A stretch of 64,000 bases of DNA, from the NCBI GenBank assembly GCA_030015575.1, contig CM057342.1:614449348-614513347 (forward strand), given 5' to 3'. Shown one piece after another: positions 46,532 to 59,181 of this stretch. Origin of the DNA: Agapanthus africanus (taxonomy: Eukaryota; Streptophyta; Magnoliopsida; Asparagales; Amaryllidaceae). The notes under the pieces were generated by a model. It ran no database searches and was not told the DNA's origin. It saw nothing but the letters and a program-made list of their open reading frames with translations. How positions within the stretch are numbered: the first letter of the stretch is position 1; each line of letters opens with the position of its first letter. A program made the position numbers and the translations under genes.

Positions 46532-48073
46532 ATTACCACCCGACCACGGCTCTACTGAGTCGTGCAAGCAGGTGGCCGTTAGGTACAGTCCCGAGACACA
46601 TGAAGGCAATGAGCGATAGGAGGGGTTTCGTCTCTCCCGATATTGGGAGTTGATGCTGTACTGTGCCTGACTGGTTATAACAGTAAGTCCCTGGCCAGGG
46701 CTGCTGAGATTTGCTGATAAGTGTTATCAGTAGTTTCTCGATCTGTTATAGACCATTCACCGGCACGACTTATTGAGTTATTGGGGTCGACGTGACCATC
46801 CCCAGGCTCGATATGCAGCATATCTGACGAAGAGACCGGACTGTACGGTAGTGTTGCCGGATGGCTCGACGGGAGTTGTAGCAGGTTCGCTTGTTGTCTT
46901 CTGATCGCTCAATACCCGGGTGGCCGTTACGTTTAGCTGACCGCTTGCGGCTTGAGGGTACTTGATATGATCATTACCCTCTGCCGGCGTATTGACGAGT
47001 CTTAGAGTCCCACAAAGGAGTTACCCAGTCCAGGCGAAACGTTGTGGTGCGCGTATGCGATATGCGCATGCACCCGATTGAAATGTGCGTATATGATACC
47101 GAACATTGATCGGGTGAACTGCTTTTGGTGGGGTCATATGAGATATGACCGGATTGATAAATTAAGTGTTGATTTATCATCTAACCATTAGTATTCTCAC
47201 TTGAAACCTTTCTAGGGTTTGATGGATGTATGCATGCATGCATGTGTTTCTTTCTTCCTTTCTAGTTTCATGCACATGTAGATGTGCATACATGTATACA
47301 TACATACACCCATCCATCATGGTTGATTGCATATGGAAATGGTGGCAATATAAGCCTCACACCATAGATTAAACAATGGATAATTATTTAATTTTGGTTT
47401 TAAAGTAAAATGAAAAAGAAAAGGATAATCATTCTTGATTCTACACTCTTCTTCTAACCTAACCTATCTCAACTACCACTAACCTATGGTTATCTTTCTC
47501 TTTATCATTTAAAACCCAAGTTAAACTAACTATCCATCATTTAATCATGGTTGAAGTCAAGAAGGAAATAAATATATATAGTGATATATATTTCTTTTTC
47601 TTTTTAACTCAAGGGTTAACCTTTTATCTCTTGTTAAAATTGCCACCATCTTCTTCCTCTAGCTCCTTTGCTCTCTTGATTTTCCTAGTGAGCAAATAAC
47701 ACTTAAAGATAGGTTTTTGAAGTGAGATTCCAAACCACAACATCATTCTACTCAAGTCTAGCCGACTTGATTAGAGTGTGTCCTTCGGTTTTCCAAAGAA
47801 GCGAGCTTGGACGGAGTGCTCCGTGGTGGATCGTCGTGGACGCAAGGGAACTTCGAGAGGACCTCGATTCAACACCCAAGACACCAAGGAGTCTAGCAAA
47901 GGGGAGCTACAAAGGTTGTAGCCTTCAAACCCTAATCTTTTCTAGCTTAATGTTACATAACCCTAATTTTCTAGGATCGATCCCTTTGCATGTTAGTTTA
48001 GCACCTTAAAAATTATAACTTTGGGTCATGTGATGCTTCAAAACACTTCATAGGGTGCCATACTAACCTTACA
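46532..48073 (+). repeat. Element D 3' LTR, second part
   Basis: It starts with the ATTAC duplication and continues D's LTR to AACCTTACA, followed by GAAAG. Together with 37430-37981 it equals the 2089-bp 5' LTR once the 5-bp duplication is counted once. Confidence 0.93.
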
Positions 48074-51000
48074 GAAAGGTGTCAACGGGATTACGCCTCT
48101 GGGAAAATGAGGTTTACTGTAATTAGGTCCGTGCGAAAGCACGGGGAACCTCCCTTAAAGTACCGACACTGGCCTGGCTGAAAGATTGGCGAACTTGTAG
48201 CGTGTAATTAATCCCGGTTAAGTCTTTCCTTTTAGGGTTTGAAGGAAGATTTGATAAAAACAGTGGGAGCCATCCTGATTAGATAAAATAATAACCAATC
48301 TAATCTTGCAAGAGCGCACGCAGAGTGTTTTCTTCTCTCTCTCTCCAGGTAGCGACCATATCACGCCTTAATCAAGATAATAATACGGATATATTGACTG
48401 AACCCGCTTGTTATACTGTGCTGGGGAACGTTGGTCCCGCTCCAACTTATAATTGTTATAAGGCAGAGCAGGAAATAGGGGAATACCAGAATTCCTATGC
48501 CGTCCAAACGAAGAAAGTGCATATGATGCATCTCTTTCGGGTGTGTTAGTTACAAAGAACTGTTTCTCTTTATCCTCTACGTCCTCGGTATATGATACCG
48601 GATCAGGATCCCAGATATGTAATCTGTTACATAGGGCTACAGAAATGTAGAGAACTGAGAACGGGTGACAAGTTTCATGAGACAAAAAACGGTGCAAGTG
48701 TTGCAGCCAAGTCTGTTGGTCACTATCACCCTGTATTCCAAATACATTGATTCTGAACGAATGTTATTAGATACCGAACCTGATATACAAAATCATATCA
48801 GTCTCTTTATTGGTAAAGAAATGATAAAATTTTGTATTGTTGGATAATGTTTTGAACATTTCCTATATCAAAAGTTGATCGGTTCAGGCACATTATCTAA
48901 AAGCATCGATGTTCTAAATCAAACTACAGTTCTTAGTATACGGAACACACACAAGAGGAAGAGTTCAGAAATGAACGAATCCTTCTTGAGGCATTGTAGA
49001 CTAGGTCATATCAATGCGACCCGACTGGCTGAAGTTACATTTAGATGCATATTTAAATCAGTTTGAATTTACATCTTGTGAAACTTGCCAGTCATGTCAT
49101 AAAGATAAAATGACCATAGCTCTGTTTGCTGGAAACAGAGAAAGAGTTAGTGAACTCTTGGGATGATACATGTTGATGTATGAAGGTCCCTTGTCTACAT
49201 ATGCCAAGACCGGTTCTTTGTACTTCATTATATTCTCTGATGATCTCTTTAGATTCAGACATATGTTCCTGTTGAAACACAAGTCCGAACCTTTTGAGAT
49301 ATTCACAGAATATAAGTTAGAAGTAGAGAACCAAAATGGGTATAAGTATTATGTCCTTTGATGTGATCAAGGAGGAGAATACTTGAGCACGGAATTCTTG
49401 GACTTTTCTAAAGGAGAATGGGATTCTCTCTCAGCATTACTCCTCCGTATACACCACAGCACGTCGGTGTATCGGGACGGAGCAATCACACCCTATATGA
49501 TAAGGTGTGCTCTATGATGAGTACTACTGAGTAACCTATTTCCTTTTTGGGAGTTATGCACTTGAGAAGCTGCATACCTATTGAATAGGGTACAAATCAA
49601 ATCAGTTGCCTACCATTCCATATAAGATATGGTATAGGAAGAGCCTATCTCTTAAGTAAGTTAAGATTTGGGATTGTCCGGCCTATGTCAAAAGCATAAT
49701 CCAGACAAGCTCGAGGTAAGGTCTGTAATGTAGAACTGGAAAGGTTCCAGCTATACAAACTACAGCAGATGATTTGATAGAACCAAAGGATTCAATAGTT
49801 ACCAACGAACCTCAGCCTCTCCGCCGATCCAGTAGGGTTCCTCACCCACCTGAGAGATACTTCGGTTTCTCGATGACAGTGGGAGCGAGAATTGCATCAT
49901 GAGATGATGACCCAACTAGTTTCGAGCAGGCCATCGAGAGTAGAGACTCTGTAAGAATGGCTGGATACTTAGCGATCTGAGATGGAATCCATGTACACCA
50001 AAAAAGTATGGACTTTGGTTGCTATATCTGAAGGGTTAAATCCCCATCAGGAGCAAGTATATCTTGAGAAGATTACTTGGTGTAGATGGAAAAGTTGAGA
50101 CTTTCAAAACTAGACTTGTTAAAGGTTTTCATCATCGACCAGGCGTGGATAATGATGAAACCTTTTCCAGTGGCTATGCTTAAGTCCATCCGGATCCTAC
50201 TTGCCACGGCTACATACCATGACTATGATATCTGGCGGTTGGGTGTCATGACTGCTCTTCTAAATGATATTTTAGAAGAGAGAGTCTATAAGTACACAGT
50301 CAGAGGGCTTCGTAAACAGTGGGAGCAGCGGAAACATGTACAAGATGCTTTATAGGATAAAGCAGGTATCGCGGAATTGGAACATTTGTTTTGATGTAGT
50401 AGACAAATAGTTTGAGTTCATCAAAATGGTAGATGAACCTTGTATATACAAAAAGGTAGTAGGGAGTATGGTGGCGATCCTCGTAGAGTACGTGGATGAC
50501 ATACTCTTGATAGGGAAGGAGTTTCCTATGCTACGCTCGATCAATCTCCGCTTATCACAATGATTCTCCACGTAGGATCAAAGTGATACCTACTAAATCC
50601 TGGGTTTTGGATCTATGAGATAGATCTAAATGGATGTTAGGATACTCACTAGATGTAGTGAAATGGTATCAATTGATCCTGGGGAGAATCACAGGAAGGG
50701 TTCCAAGGTGATAAGGACGACTGAATGTCAGTCACATGCATTGTCTTTACCCTTAGTAAAGGGACGGTATGTTGGAAGCGTTCCAAGCTAGATACCGTGG
50801 CTAACTAGACGATAAAGGCTGGATACATCGCTACTTAAGATGCTACCAAAGAGGCTGTCTGAGTGTATATTAGTTCATGAGATGAACTTCGTTCCTACCA
50901 TTGTGAGACAATGGAGTTGTGGCTTATGCCTAGGAACGCCCGTCCCATCAGTGATCCAGACATATTCTGAGGCAGTGTCACCTGATCATGGAGATGGTTG

Positions 51001-51155
51001 ATCTCCAAGTTATCGAGGTAAGGAGAGTAGACTCAGAGGACAACACGGCGGATCCACCCACAAAGGCCTTTTCCCAGAGAGAGACTTTTATGGGATGGTT
51101 GAGTATGAGATACTACAACCACTGCTATCAGATGGACCTAGTGCAAGTGGGAGAT
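48074..51155 (+). pseudogene. Element C end of leader and pol remnant
   Basis: After the GAAAG duplication, C's leader resumes with the GAAA-loop hairpin (48129-48144). Remnants of copia protease (about 48.6 kb), integrase (about 48.9-49.7 kb, RHCRLGHIN), RT (about 50.1-50.6 kb) and RNase H (about 50.7-51.1 kb) follow in order and resemble D's gag-pol. It is heavily broken, with many breaks. It ends with GTGCAAGTGGGAGATT before the 3' LTR. Confidence 0.8.
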
Positions 51156-53384
51156 TGTTAGTTATATGTATGCCGTAGAGGCTATTACTATACATAGGAT
51201 GTGTATTGTAGTGGATACTTGGACATATATAGGGAGGACTTTCTTGCTCGACATGATAGTATGCTATCTGGTTGCTCTTTACCTTAACGTGTACACTGAT
51301 TGTCTCTCTGTTACATGTTGGTAAAGCCCTTAGGATGTGTACTTGACTACCTGGACTATGATGCGGATCATACTAGTGGGGACATGGTAGTCCATAAGTA
51401 CATCCTTCAAGGTCCCTAGTCGTAGGTGTATCGAGACGGGGCATCGATATACCAGAGTAGACTAGCGTATACCTTCTCGACCCATACAGATGGGCGATGG
51501 ATGATCCCATATCCATTGGTGTTTGACATCAGAGATGATATACGGGTGCTCAGTGGAGACTGGGTACACTGGACGGACTCGCCGAGAACTCCCAGATGGT
51601 ATTATACCTTACGTCAGATGGCAGTTCTCTGGTGACACTGGTACAGGTTAGTCTGTAGACCCGAGATCGTCATAGAGTCTTGTGTGATTCCCACTGTGCT
51701 TTGATTTCCACCTTACCACGTCCAAGAGGGCGTGCAAAACGGTGGTTTTTGGGTACAGTCCCGATTCACATGGAGGCAATGAGCGATAGGAGGGGATTCG
51801 TCTCTCCCGGTATAGGGAGTTGATGTTGCGCTGTGTTCGATTGGCTATAACCGGAAATCCCTGGCCAGGGTTGCTGAGATTTACTGGTAAGTGTTACCAG
51901 TAGTTTCTCGAACTGTTATAGACCTCATATCGACACGACTTATCGAGCTATTGGGGTCTGACGTTTACCACCCCTAGGCGAGATATGCGACATATCAGAC
52001 GATGAGACCGAACTGTACGGTAAGCGTTGCTGGTTGGATTCACAGGAGTGTGAGCGGGCTTGCTCGTTGATCTTCTGATCGCTCAATACCCGGATGGCCG
52101 TTACGTTTAGCAGACCGCTTGCGGCTTGTGGGTGTTTGTTATGATCATCGCCTGCTGCCGGCGTATTGACGAGTCTTTAGAGTCCTACACAGAGGTTTCC
52201 TGGCTCAAGCGAAACGAAATAGGAGCGCATATGAGATATGTGCGGGACCGAGAATAATACTAGTATGTGATACTGTATTCTATTCTCGCGATTTGTATCA
52301 TTGGACGGTTATATATGATATAGCCGGGTTACCGAATCAAGTGTTGATTCGATACATTGATACACTTGATATTTGTCGGTTATATGCGATATGACCGGAT
52401 CATTAAATCAAGTGTTGATTTAATGATTTAATGTGTAATTATATATTTGATATATTACTTTACATTAACTAGTATTAGTTCACTTAAGATGGATTTTCTC
52501 ACTTGATGTGCACATTGTATATATATGATATATGTTTGTGCACTAGTTTGTATCATGTTTGATGATACATGCAAACTTGGGTGTGTGTATGCTTTGAACC
52601 ATGTTTAGGTTAATGGTTAGGGTTTTAAAATATTCACTTATTCATTTTATTTATTTTTGGGCAAGAAATAAAATGGTGGCTTCTTTTGGTTTTTAGTTGA
52701 AGCTTCTTGAAGCTTTGAAAAGCTTTGACCATTTTGTTTCTTTCCTTAACCTAACCATTTACCTAAACCCTAGTTTAGTCTCTACACTTGTTACACTAAC
52801 CCATGGTTGCATTATGATAAGATCACTTGATTTATTATTATTCATCAATTGATTTTATTATTCTTATCATATTCTTTCTTCTTCTTCTTCTTCTTCTTCT
52901 TCAAGAAGAAGAAACCTTGCTACCTTCAATGGTGCCATGAGAAAGAGAGTAAGAAATCCAAATCCAAAGTGAACCCACTTCCTATTTCTTCATCCTCTAC
53001 CACTTGCCATGTAGTAGGGAGTGTTATCTTCACAAGTTCTATGACCAAGTGAAGATGGAGCTTGATCTTGAGTTGCCTCGACGTAGATCATCTTCGGCAT
53101 CGAAGTCGACGACCTAGCCCGCCCATTTCTCCGATGAAACCGACGCTAGAGTCCGGGATCCGATGATCGCAGCGAAGGGACATCGTCACGGAGCTAAGGA
53201 AGTGGAGGACCGGATCTACAAAGCTTGTATTTCCATTCACTTAGTAGCAAAGTTGTTTGCTTGCATTTGTTTTCGCCTTACCTCTAGTAATCGATCTATA
53301 TTAGGGTTTCTCAGCACCTAAATTTTAGAATTTGGTATGGTTGATGCCTTGTGGAACCTCATTAGTGTGCCTAGGAACCCTACA
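51156..53384 (+). repeat. Element C 3' LTR
   Basis: Partner of 23830-26022, ending AACCCTACA and followed by AAAGC. The TTC/AAG run near 52867-52913 is longer than in the 5' copy. Confidence 0.92.
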
Positions 53385-54786
53385 AAAGCAATGTGATGTT
53401 CCAGTATCAAACAGTGCTAGTGCAGGGATTGGGGATACTAAGATTGTACCTAAAGTATGTGGGATTTGTTTTAGGGAAAGCATGTAGATAAACAATACTG
53501 AAAGAAAAGTTTGAGAAGAAAAGTTTACCAGTGATGACTTGGCCAATGGCCTCAGCTTCTTCCACTGACATAGTGAAAGCCTGGAGCCTTGGTACATTCC
53601 TCCTGGCCGGAGGAGCATTCCTCGGAACGTTCCTTTGAGCTTGATGGAACTGACGAGGAGGTGGTGCAGCTTGTGGTCCTCTGGGTGGTGCAGGTAGTGC
53701 AAGTCTTGGAGTAGGTGCTTGATGAGCTGGTCGCTGCGGATAGGTAACTGCTGGCCTGGGTGCAGCAACTGGGTTTTGCTTTTGGGGACAAGACCCAATA
53801 TCATGAGCTGCTGAGCCGCAGATCAAGCAAAGATGGTTGGTTCACCGACAGTCTTTCATCATATGTCCAGTTCTCTTACAGTAGGTACAAAAGGCTGGGC
53901 TGGGACGATTGTTCTGTACTCCGGGTCGCCTTGGCACAAAAGATGGCCTGGATAAGGCTCCTCCTTCCATCTGGTTGGCAGGACGCTTGAATCTAGCAGA
54001 TTGAGATCTTCCCCTCGCCTTTACCACTGCCTCATAACGGCGGGCAGTTTTCAGAGCTGATTCATGAGTCGGAAAATCTCCTGTGGCTAGTGTAGCCTGG
54101 ATTTCCGAATCCAAACCTTGTTGAAAGCGACGGGCTCTGATCTCATCCGTCGGTATAAGGTGTGCCGCAAATCTGTAAAAATATTGTGTTAGCTGTGTAA
54201 TATGTGATATAAAAATTTTGAATTATTGAGACATATCTTACCGACTGAGCACGGTGAACTCAGCGTCATATTCATCTACTGACTTAGTCCACATCGAACC
54301 TTGTTGTAGATGGATGAACTGCTGTTCCATGTCGAACCTGGCAGTCTCAGGGAAGTACTTAGCGTCGCACATGTCGCGGAAAGTCTTCCATTCGATAGGC
54401 TGTTCAAGACGGCTTTCTTCCGCCTTCCACCAGTTGCGAGCATTGTCCTGAGCTGCAGCTTCGCCACACGAACCCAAGCTATGTCTGGCACTTGTGCTGC
54501 CGCCAGATCATCTTCTATGCTCTGTGCCCATTCCTCAGCTTCAAGTGGGCTTCCCTTTCCGGAGAACTGTTTGGGGGTGTAAAGCCCTAAATTGCTTTAC
54601 CCCAGGTGCGTTTACCTCGGGACGGTTCATAAAAAGAGCAGTCTGCTGCTGCTGTCCCTCTAGGAGGCTTCGGATTGTCTCAAGCAGAACCGTCTGCTCG
54701 TTGATCGGAGCAGGGACGACAGGTGTGAGTGGTAGGGATGGAGGTGTGTTGTTGACATTGGTGCTGATGTTGTTCGGGGAATCCAT
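53385..54786 (-). pseudogene. Element B gag and start of protease
   Basis: The minus-strand start at 54786 gives MDSPNNISTNVNNTPP, closely similar to element A's gag. The capsid-like region (NARNWWKAEESRLEQP), zinc-knuckle region near 53.85 kb (CTYCKRTGHMMKDC) and proline/arginine-rich tail follow in the same order. The protease catalytic motif FDTGTSH is just inside 53.4 kb, next to the insertion point of C. An intron-like segment of about 70 bp, absent from element A, lies near 54.2 kb. Several breaks. Confidence 0.82.
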
Positions 54787-54999
54787 AACCTTGAAGAAAA
54801 ATTTGGGTTAGGACAGATTCAAAATATTGGAATTGATAAGATTCAATGAATATGAAATTGTAAGATTCAAGGAACATGAATTGTAAAGAATGTTTTAGTT
54901 GCTGGTTCTTGTGTTATATTGCTTAGGTTGTTCACGCAGAACAGAACTGCATAGTATGATTCTATACAGCTCTGACCTGCATGGGCCACCAACAAAACC
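54787..54999 (-). other. Element B leader
   Basis: Same as element A's leader on the opposite strand, with GGTTTTGTTGGTGGCCC directly after the LTR and no initiator-tRNA primer site. Confidence 0.7.
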
Positions 55000-57900
55000 T
55001 GTCACGCCCCGCTTCCCGGTATACGGCGAAGGGGACGCGACGAGGTCCGCTACGTATATGCTCAGAAGTACATACGCTAAGCGTATCTAAGCAATATAAA
55101 AGTAATCACAAGAGACAAGAGATATAATAAAAATATCAACTTTTATTTATTAACATTCTTTTGTACAATGCATGAAAAGGAAATACAACTGAAGTAAAAA
55201 CGATGCCTAAACAATGGCATAACAGGAAATGAAAATACTGAATGGAAATGTACAATGTCTAGAGCTCGGGGTCTTCGAGGAACTGATCCAAGTCTTCACT
55301 GGTGGGCTCGATCTCTACTGTGTCCAGATCACCTGACGACATTCAAAGAAGAAGAAAATAGAATGTCGTCAGCGAACAGGTCGCTCGGTAAGTCCCAAAG
55401 TTAAGGGAGAAATAGAAAAGACAGAATAAGAATGTATCTTTTAAAAATGTATAATATTGTAGAATATTGTGTTAACGCTGTTGTTTGTAGCTTGGTACAG
55501 AAGGATGCCAGTGTATACGAGAGGGGTCTCTATATGCTAGAGACCAGGGCAAACTGAAAGTACAAGGAACCGTTATGCCACGGTACAACAGCAACAGGAT
55601 TCATGTTAGGTATCTTAATCTTACTGTCTCGTGCCACTTTTAACACCTTCCGTACCAATCTACCCCTTAAACCCCGTAGTGTTTTGATTGTATTGTTATA
55701 TTGTATTGTATAAGTTGTATAGTTGGATGACTGACCGAAACCATGATATCAGTAACGGATGTAATGGATGTAAACTGGATTCATGTACATGGAAAGTATA
55801 TCCATGGTTTGGTTCAGTCAAGTTGAATAGATTGATAACTGGATTCATGGATTCTTGTGTTCATGTTGAATTGTAATATTATAGATTTAGAGATTGACTT
55901 GAATCATATTCAAGTCAGATTAATCAGACTCAAACCCGAGTCGGACAGTAGAAATGTAAATCGAAGTCCTATAATTGCTAGGGTCCGTAGGGTAATTTAT
56001 AAAACTTGAGGGGGGTTTATGTAAAAATACTTTTGTATAGTTTTCAAGATACACCTCAAGTATTCATTATTCGTCTTTAGAGTTGTAATGAGGGTGGATT
56101 TTATATTGTGACATTTCTAGTGAAAATATCCTAGTTTTATATAAATAAAGGTATTTATCTTTAATATTGATTTATTTGAAGTTCATGGTATGTTAATGTA
56201 AAATTTATTCTTGTGATTTTTAGGAAAGGTGGAACATTTATATTATAATAAAATAGATATTGAAATGATAAATATATATATATTTATACAAAAATAATTT
56301 TACTAAATATTTTATATTCCAAAAATCTCATTTTCTTAAGATGTCGTATTTTAAACCTTTCGAGACCGAATGCTCCTCGCGGAGGTCTGAATCTCGCACT
56401 ACTAAGCCCGAGGGTGCACGATAAACCGTACTATCCCGAACGGGTTCCCCAAAATGGGTTGTAGTGGCTCTTTGCAAAGATTTTATAAATACAAACCTTT
56501 AGAATACGGTTTTATTAAGTAATGGTATTTATTTGTAAAAAGTCGATTTTCCGTATTTTAGATTATAGGGTTTCCTAAGCCAACTAGCGTATTTCCAAAT
56601 GGTCTAAACGACAAGTCGTTAGAAGCCTCAAATCGCCTCTTCACCGCCAATTGTGGCCAGGTAAGTACAAATGAGGAAGGAGGGATCCGCTCACGAATCG
56701 TGAGACGGGCCTTTTAAAGTTACCTTTGCTCACTTGCCTAGCCTAGACACCACAAAGTCGGGTTTAGATAAACGATCGATGTTCACAACTTATCGTATTT
56801 TCCTAATGATAGGTATTTATTTAAAAGTGTATCAAAACTACAACTTTTAAGAAATGGTTTTATTAAGATTATGGTATTTAAATGTAAAATCTTGTTTTAT
56901 CGTATTCTACGTTTTGATGATATCATTTAGGGTTGTATTTGCGTATGTGTGGAGGTAGGTCATTACCTCGTGATCTACTTTAAGGTATAGCAATGTTAAG
57001 GGGGTTAAATGTGAAAACGAAACATTGTGGTATTTAAATGAAAAATACGATATATTGAAGAAAAAAACTATCATTTCATGTGAGGAAATTTGTTCAAATT
57101 ATTTGTTAAGTGATTAATAGTCAACATAAAGATCTTTAAGCATGAATGTATTGGTGAGAAGTGAGATTTTATAGAAAACCGAATCGGAAATCGGATTTGT
57201 TCCGATTCCGCCGGGTTTTGTAAATTCGTATTTTTATAAGAGAAAAGAAAGATAGAAATGGGGACTTACGGGTTTGGACAATACTAGAGAGTGAGATGGA
57301 AGTAGAGGGTTTGCCGGTGCGTCGATCCGTCGTCGAGAGTTCCTAGCACGATCACCGGAATTTCGCCGTCGATTTCGTCAGCGTTTCGCCTTTCGCTCGT
57401 TTCCAAAGTACCAAGGTTTTCTTGAGATTTTGAGAGAGTGGGCTCAGAATTTTGGGATGAGAGGGTAGGAGGTAGTGTTGTATTTATAGGGTTAGGCTAG
57501 GGTTAGGCTAGGGTTAGGGTTTTTAATTAAAAAATGTAAAAAAAATAGGAAAAATGTATTAAAAATGGATTGAATGAGAGTTATTATGCTCTCTGGAAAC
57601 GATCTGAGAAATTAAAGTGTGCTGGGGGATAGAGAAGACCAAGAGTCACATCTTTTTAGTTGGAGACTCGGCCGTCCGACCAGCGGCGCCGGCCCGAGTC
57701 GGCCGGTCCGCCGGCCGACCCGGCCGAGTCAGGCCGAGTCGGGGGTGCAGGAGGTAGGGGGTCGCCTGGGGTAGTTACTGGAGTATTTAACTTTTCATGG
57801 GTAGTGGTAAAATTTGGAGTTATGGCTGTTGGACTGTTGGGCTTCTATAAAATTTAAAACAAAACAATATTAAAAATAATGTGGGGCAGGGGATTTGAAC

Positions 57901-58067
57901 TCTGATGGCTTGGTTCAGTAGTGCAAGGTGTTACCAATAAGCTACAAGCTCCTTCTTGTAATTATGGTGTGAAATAAATACTTAAAGAGATATCAGCAAC
58001 ATAAAATACTTCAAGTATCCTTTGAATTTAAATCAATTCTTTGTACATTAAAAATGGAGTTGTTACA
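55000..58067 (-). repeat. Element B 5' LTR
   Basis: Partner of 17406-20440. It reads TGTCACGCCCC to GTTGTTACA on the plus strand and is followed by AATCC (58068-58072). It has the perfect CTGACGACATTC hairpin near 55331-55372 and a GC-rich block near 57660-57740. Confidence 0.92.
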
Positions 58068-58669
58068 AATCCCGACCTAGAAGCACTCCCCCGTTGTTCC
58101 CTGAAGGAGATGTAAACCCACCACGGGTCGCCCGCGCGAGTGCCAGGGTGACGTTTGTAAATGAGAAAGGAGGCAAGGGTGGACAGCCTGAAAGGGATCA
58201 GCTGCAACTTCAAACGGACCAGGAACCCGAGGAGAATTCTCCAGGAGTTCGGCACTAGCTGGCCCGAGGCTAACCCGAAATGACTCAGTGCTCTAACAAC
58301 CTCGGGGGATAAGGGCAGGCGCATTCCGGCCCAAAAGGCTTCCAAATACAGGGCAATCTCCTTACCCCGTACCTGATCTGCCCTCTCCCCTTCCTCGGCC
58401 AAACACAACGTGTAGCCGGGAGGAATATGGAAACGAGTCCGAACGGTGGCGAGCTCTTCTTCGTACCTCACCGTGGACGACATGCCAGGCGCATCCGTGA
58501 CCTCCACTCTGGGAACCGCCCCCGTCGGGCGACCCTGGGAAGAGGATCTGTCCCTAACTCCCTGGGAGGGCTCCGATCCAGAAGAAGAAGAATGAGAAGA
58601 GAAAGAATCCGCAGAGGGCTCTCCAGACTCTACCCCAACTATATCTACAAACTCCTCAGAGGAAGACAT
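58068..58669 (-). pseudogene. Element O antisense gene, N-terminal part
   Basis: From ATG 58669 on the minus strand, a serine/glutamate-rich start (MSSSEEFVDIVGVESGEP) leads into a conserved domain: RFHIPPGYTLCLAEEGERAD, EAFWAGMRLPLSPEVVRAL, PNSWRILLGFLV and YKRHPG. This matches the plant family often annotated as a putative gypsy-type transposon protein, with the usual NSWR and KRHP motifs. Antisense genes are known in Tat relatives such as Retand and Grande; their function is unknown. Element B is inserted in it at AATCC, and the remaining part lies at 15896-17405. Broken. Confidence 0.65.
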
Positions 58670-58800
58670 CTGACCTGATGAAGATGAGTCCTCGGAAGAG
58701 AAAACGCAGGAATCCCGACCTAAAGAGGAGAACGCCGAGCTGACAAAACCAAAGACGAGGGAAATATGAAGAAGAATGGGCCCTCATGTGGACCCCACCT

Positions 58801-58809
58801 CTATTTATA
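58801..58809 (-). promoter_or_regulatory. TATA box of the antisense gene
   Basis: The minus strand reads TATAAATAG about 135 bp upstream of the ATG at 58669, well placed for an internal antisense promoter. Confidence 0.55.
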
Positions 58810-59134
58810 GCAGCCGGCGTGACACATCCAACGGCGACAGTCTTCTTCTGCCAAAGCGACTCTTCGTACTCAATGGCCACCATCGCTCCACCTGTCATGC
58901 GCACATTGGCCGCACCCATCGGGCGCAGGAAACCTGCGGCCGGTCGCATCAGCCAACCAGCATCCGACATATGGGCTGTCGCTTCGGTGATCGTACGCAC
59001 GATCCGGCACATCCTCTTTAATGCAAGATCTGGCCCCTGATCTGCTGACGCCACCAAGAAAATACGACAGATTGCCCGGGAACACGCCACGATATCTTCG
59101 AAAAGGAGCTCACCTCGGGTGACCCGGCAGACCA

Positions 59135-59181
59135 CTCTCGGCCCGACCCATCAGCTGGTCGGGACGAGAGTGGAGGGCTAA
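59135..59181 (+). promoter_or_regulatory. Element O hairpin and polypurine tract
   Basis: CTCTCG and CCCGACC (59135-59148) pair with GGTCGGG and CGAGAG (59157-59170), a 13-bp stem with one mismatch. The purine-rich AGAGTGGAGGG follows directly before the 3' LTR. Confidence 0.7.

Larger units (their letters stand above)
28897..48073 (+). mobile_element. Element D: Ty1/copia Angela/BARE-like element inserted in C (nearly whole)
   Basis: The 5' LTR (28897-30985, 2089 bp) and the 3' LTR (37430-37981 plus 46532-48073, split by E) start TGTTGGATATATG and end AACCTTACA. GAAAG flanks both ends (28892-28896 and 48074-48078). The primer site is for initiator tRNA-Met. Gag-pol at 33489-37415 looks nearly whole, with about one break. 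It is about 10.6 kb without E. LTR divergence is about 0.7% by eye (around 0.3 My). It is a relative of C, inserted into C's leader. Confidence 0.93.
23830..53384 (+). mobile_element. Element C: Ty1/copia Angela/BARE-like element inserted in B (broken)
   Basis: LTRs at 23830-26022 (2193 bp) and 51156-53384 (2229 bp) start TGTTAGTTATATG and end AACCCTACA. AAAGC flanks both ends (23825-23829 and 53385-53389). The 5' LTR is followed by the initiator-tRNA primer site, and a GTGGGAGA purine tract precedes the 3' LTR. It is about 10.4 kb without D. The insertion cuts B's protease region. Protease, integrase, RT and RNase H remnants lie between 48.3 and 51.1 kb; gag is not recognisable. Many breaks. 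LTR divergence is about 1.5% by eye (roughly 0.6 My). Confidence 0.9.
17406..58067 (-). mobile_element. Element B: Tekay/Del-like chromovirus (gypsy), with pol, inserted in O
   Basis: LTRs at 17406-20440 and 55000-58067 (3.03 and 3.07 kb) are flanked by a perfect AATCC duplication (17401-17405 and 58068-58072). On the minus strand the order is 5' LTR, gag, protease, RT, RNase H, integrase, chromodomain-like tail, 3' LTR. Without element C it is about 11.1 kb. LTR divergence is near 3% in a sampled 700 bp (about 1 My). It inserted into O's antisense gene. It is broken, with several breaks besides the insertion of C. Confidence 0.92.

Noticed and set aside
23830-53384. C and D as one element with three or four LTRs
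   Set aside because: LTR sequences differ between the two, and each has its own primer site and matching 5-bp duplication (AAAGC and GAAAG).
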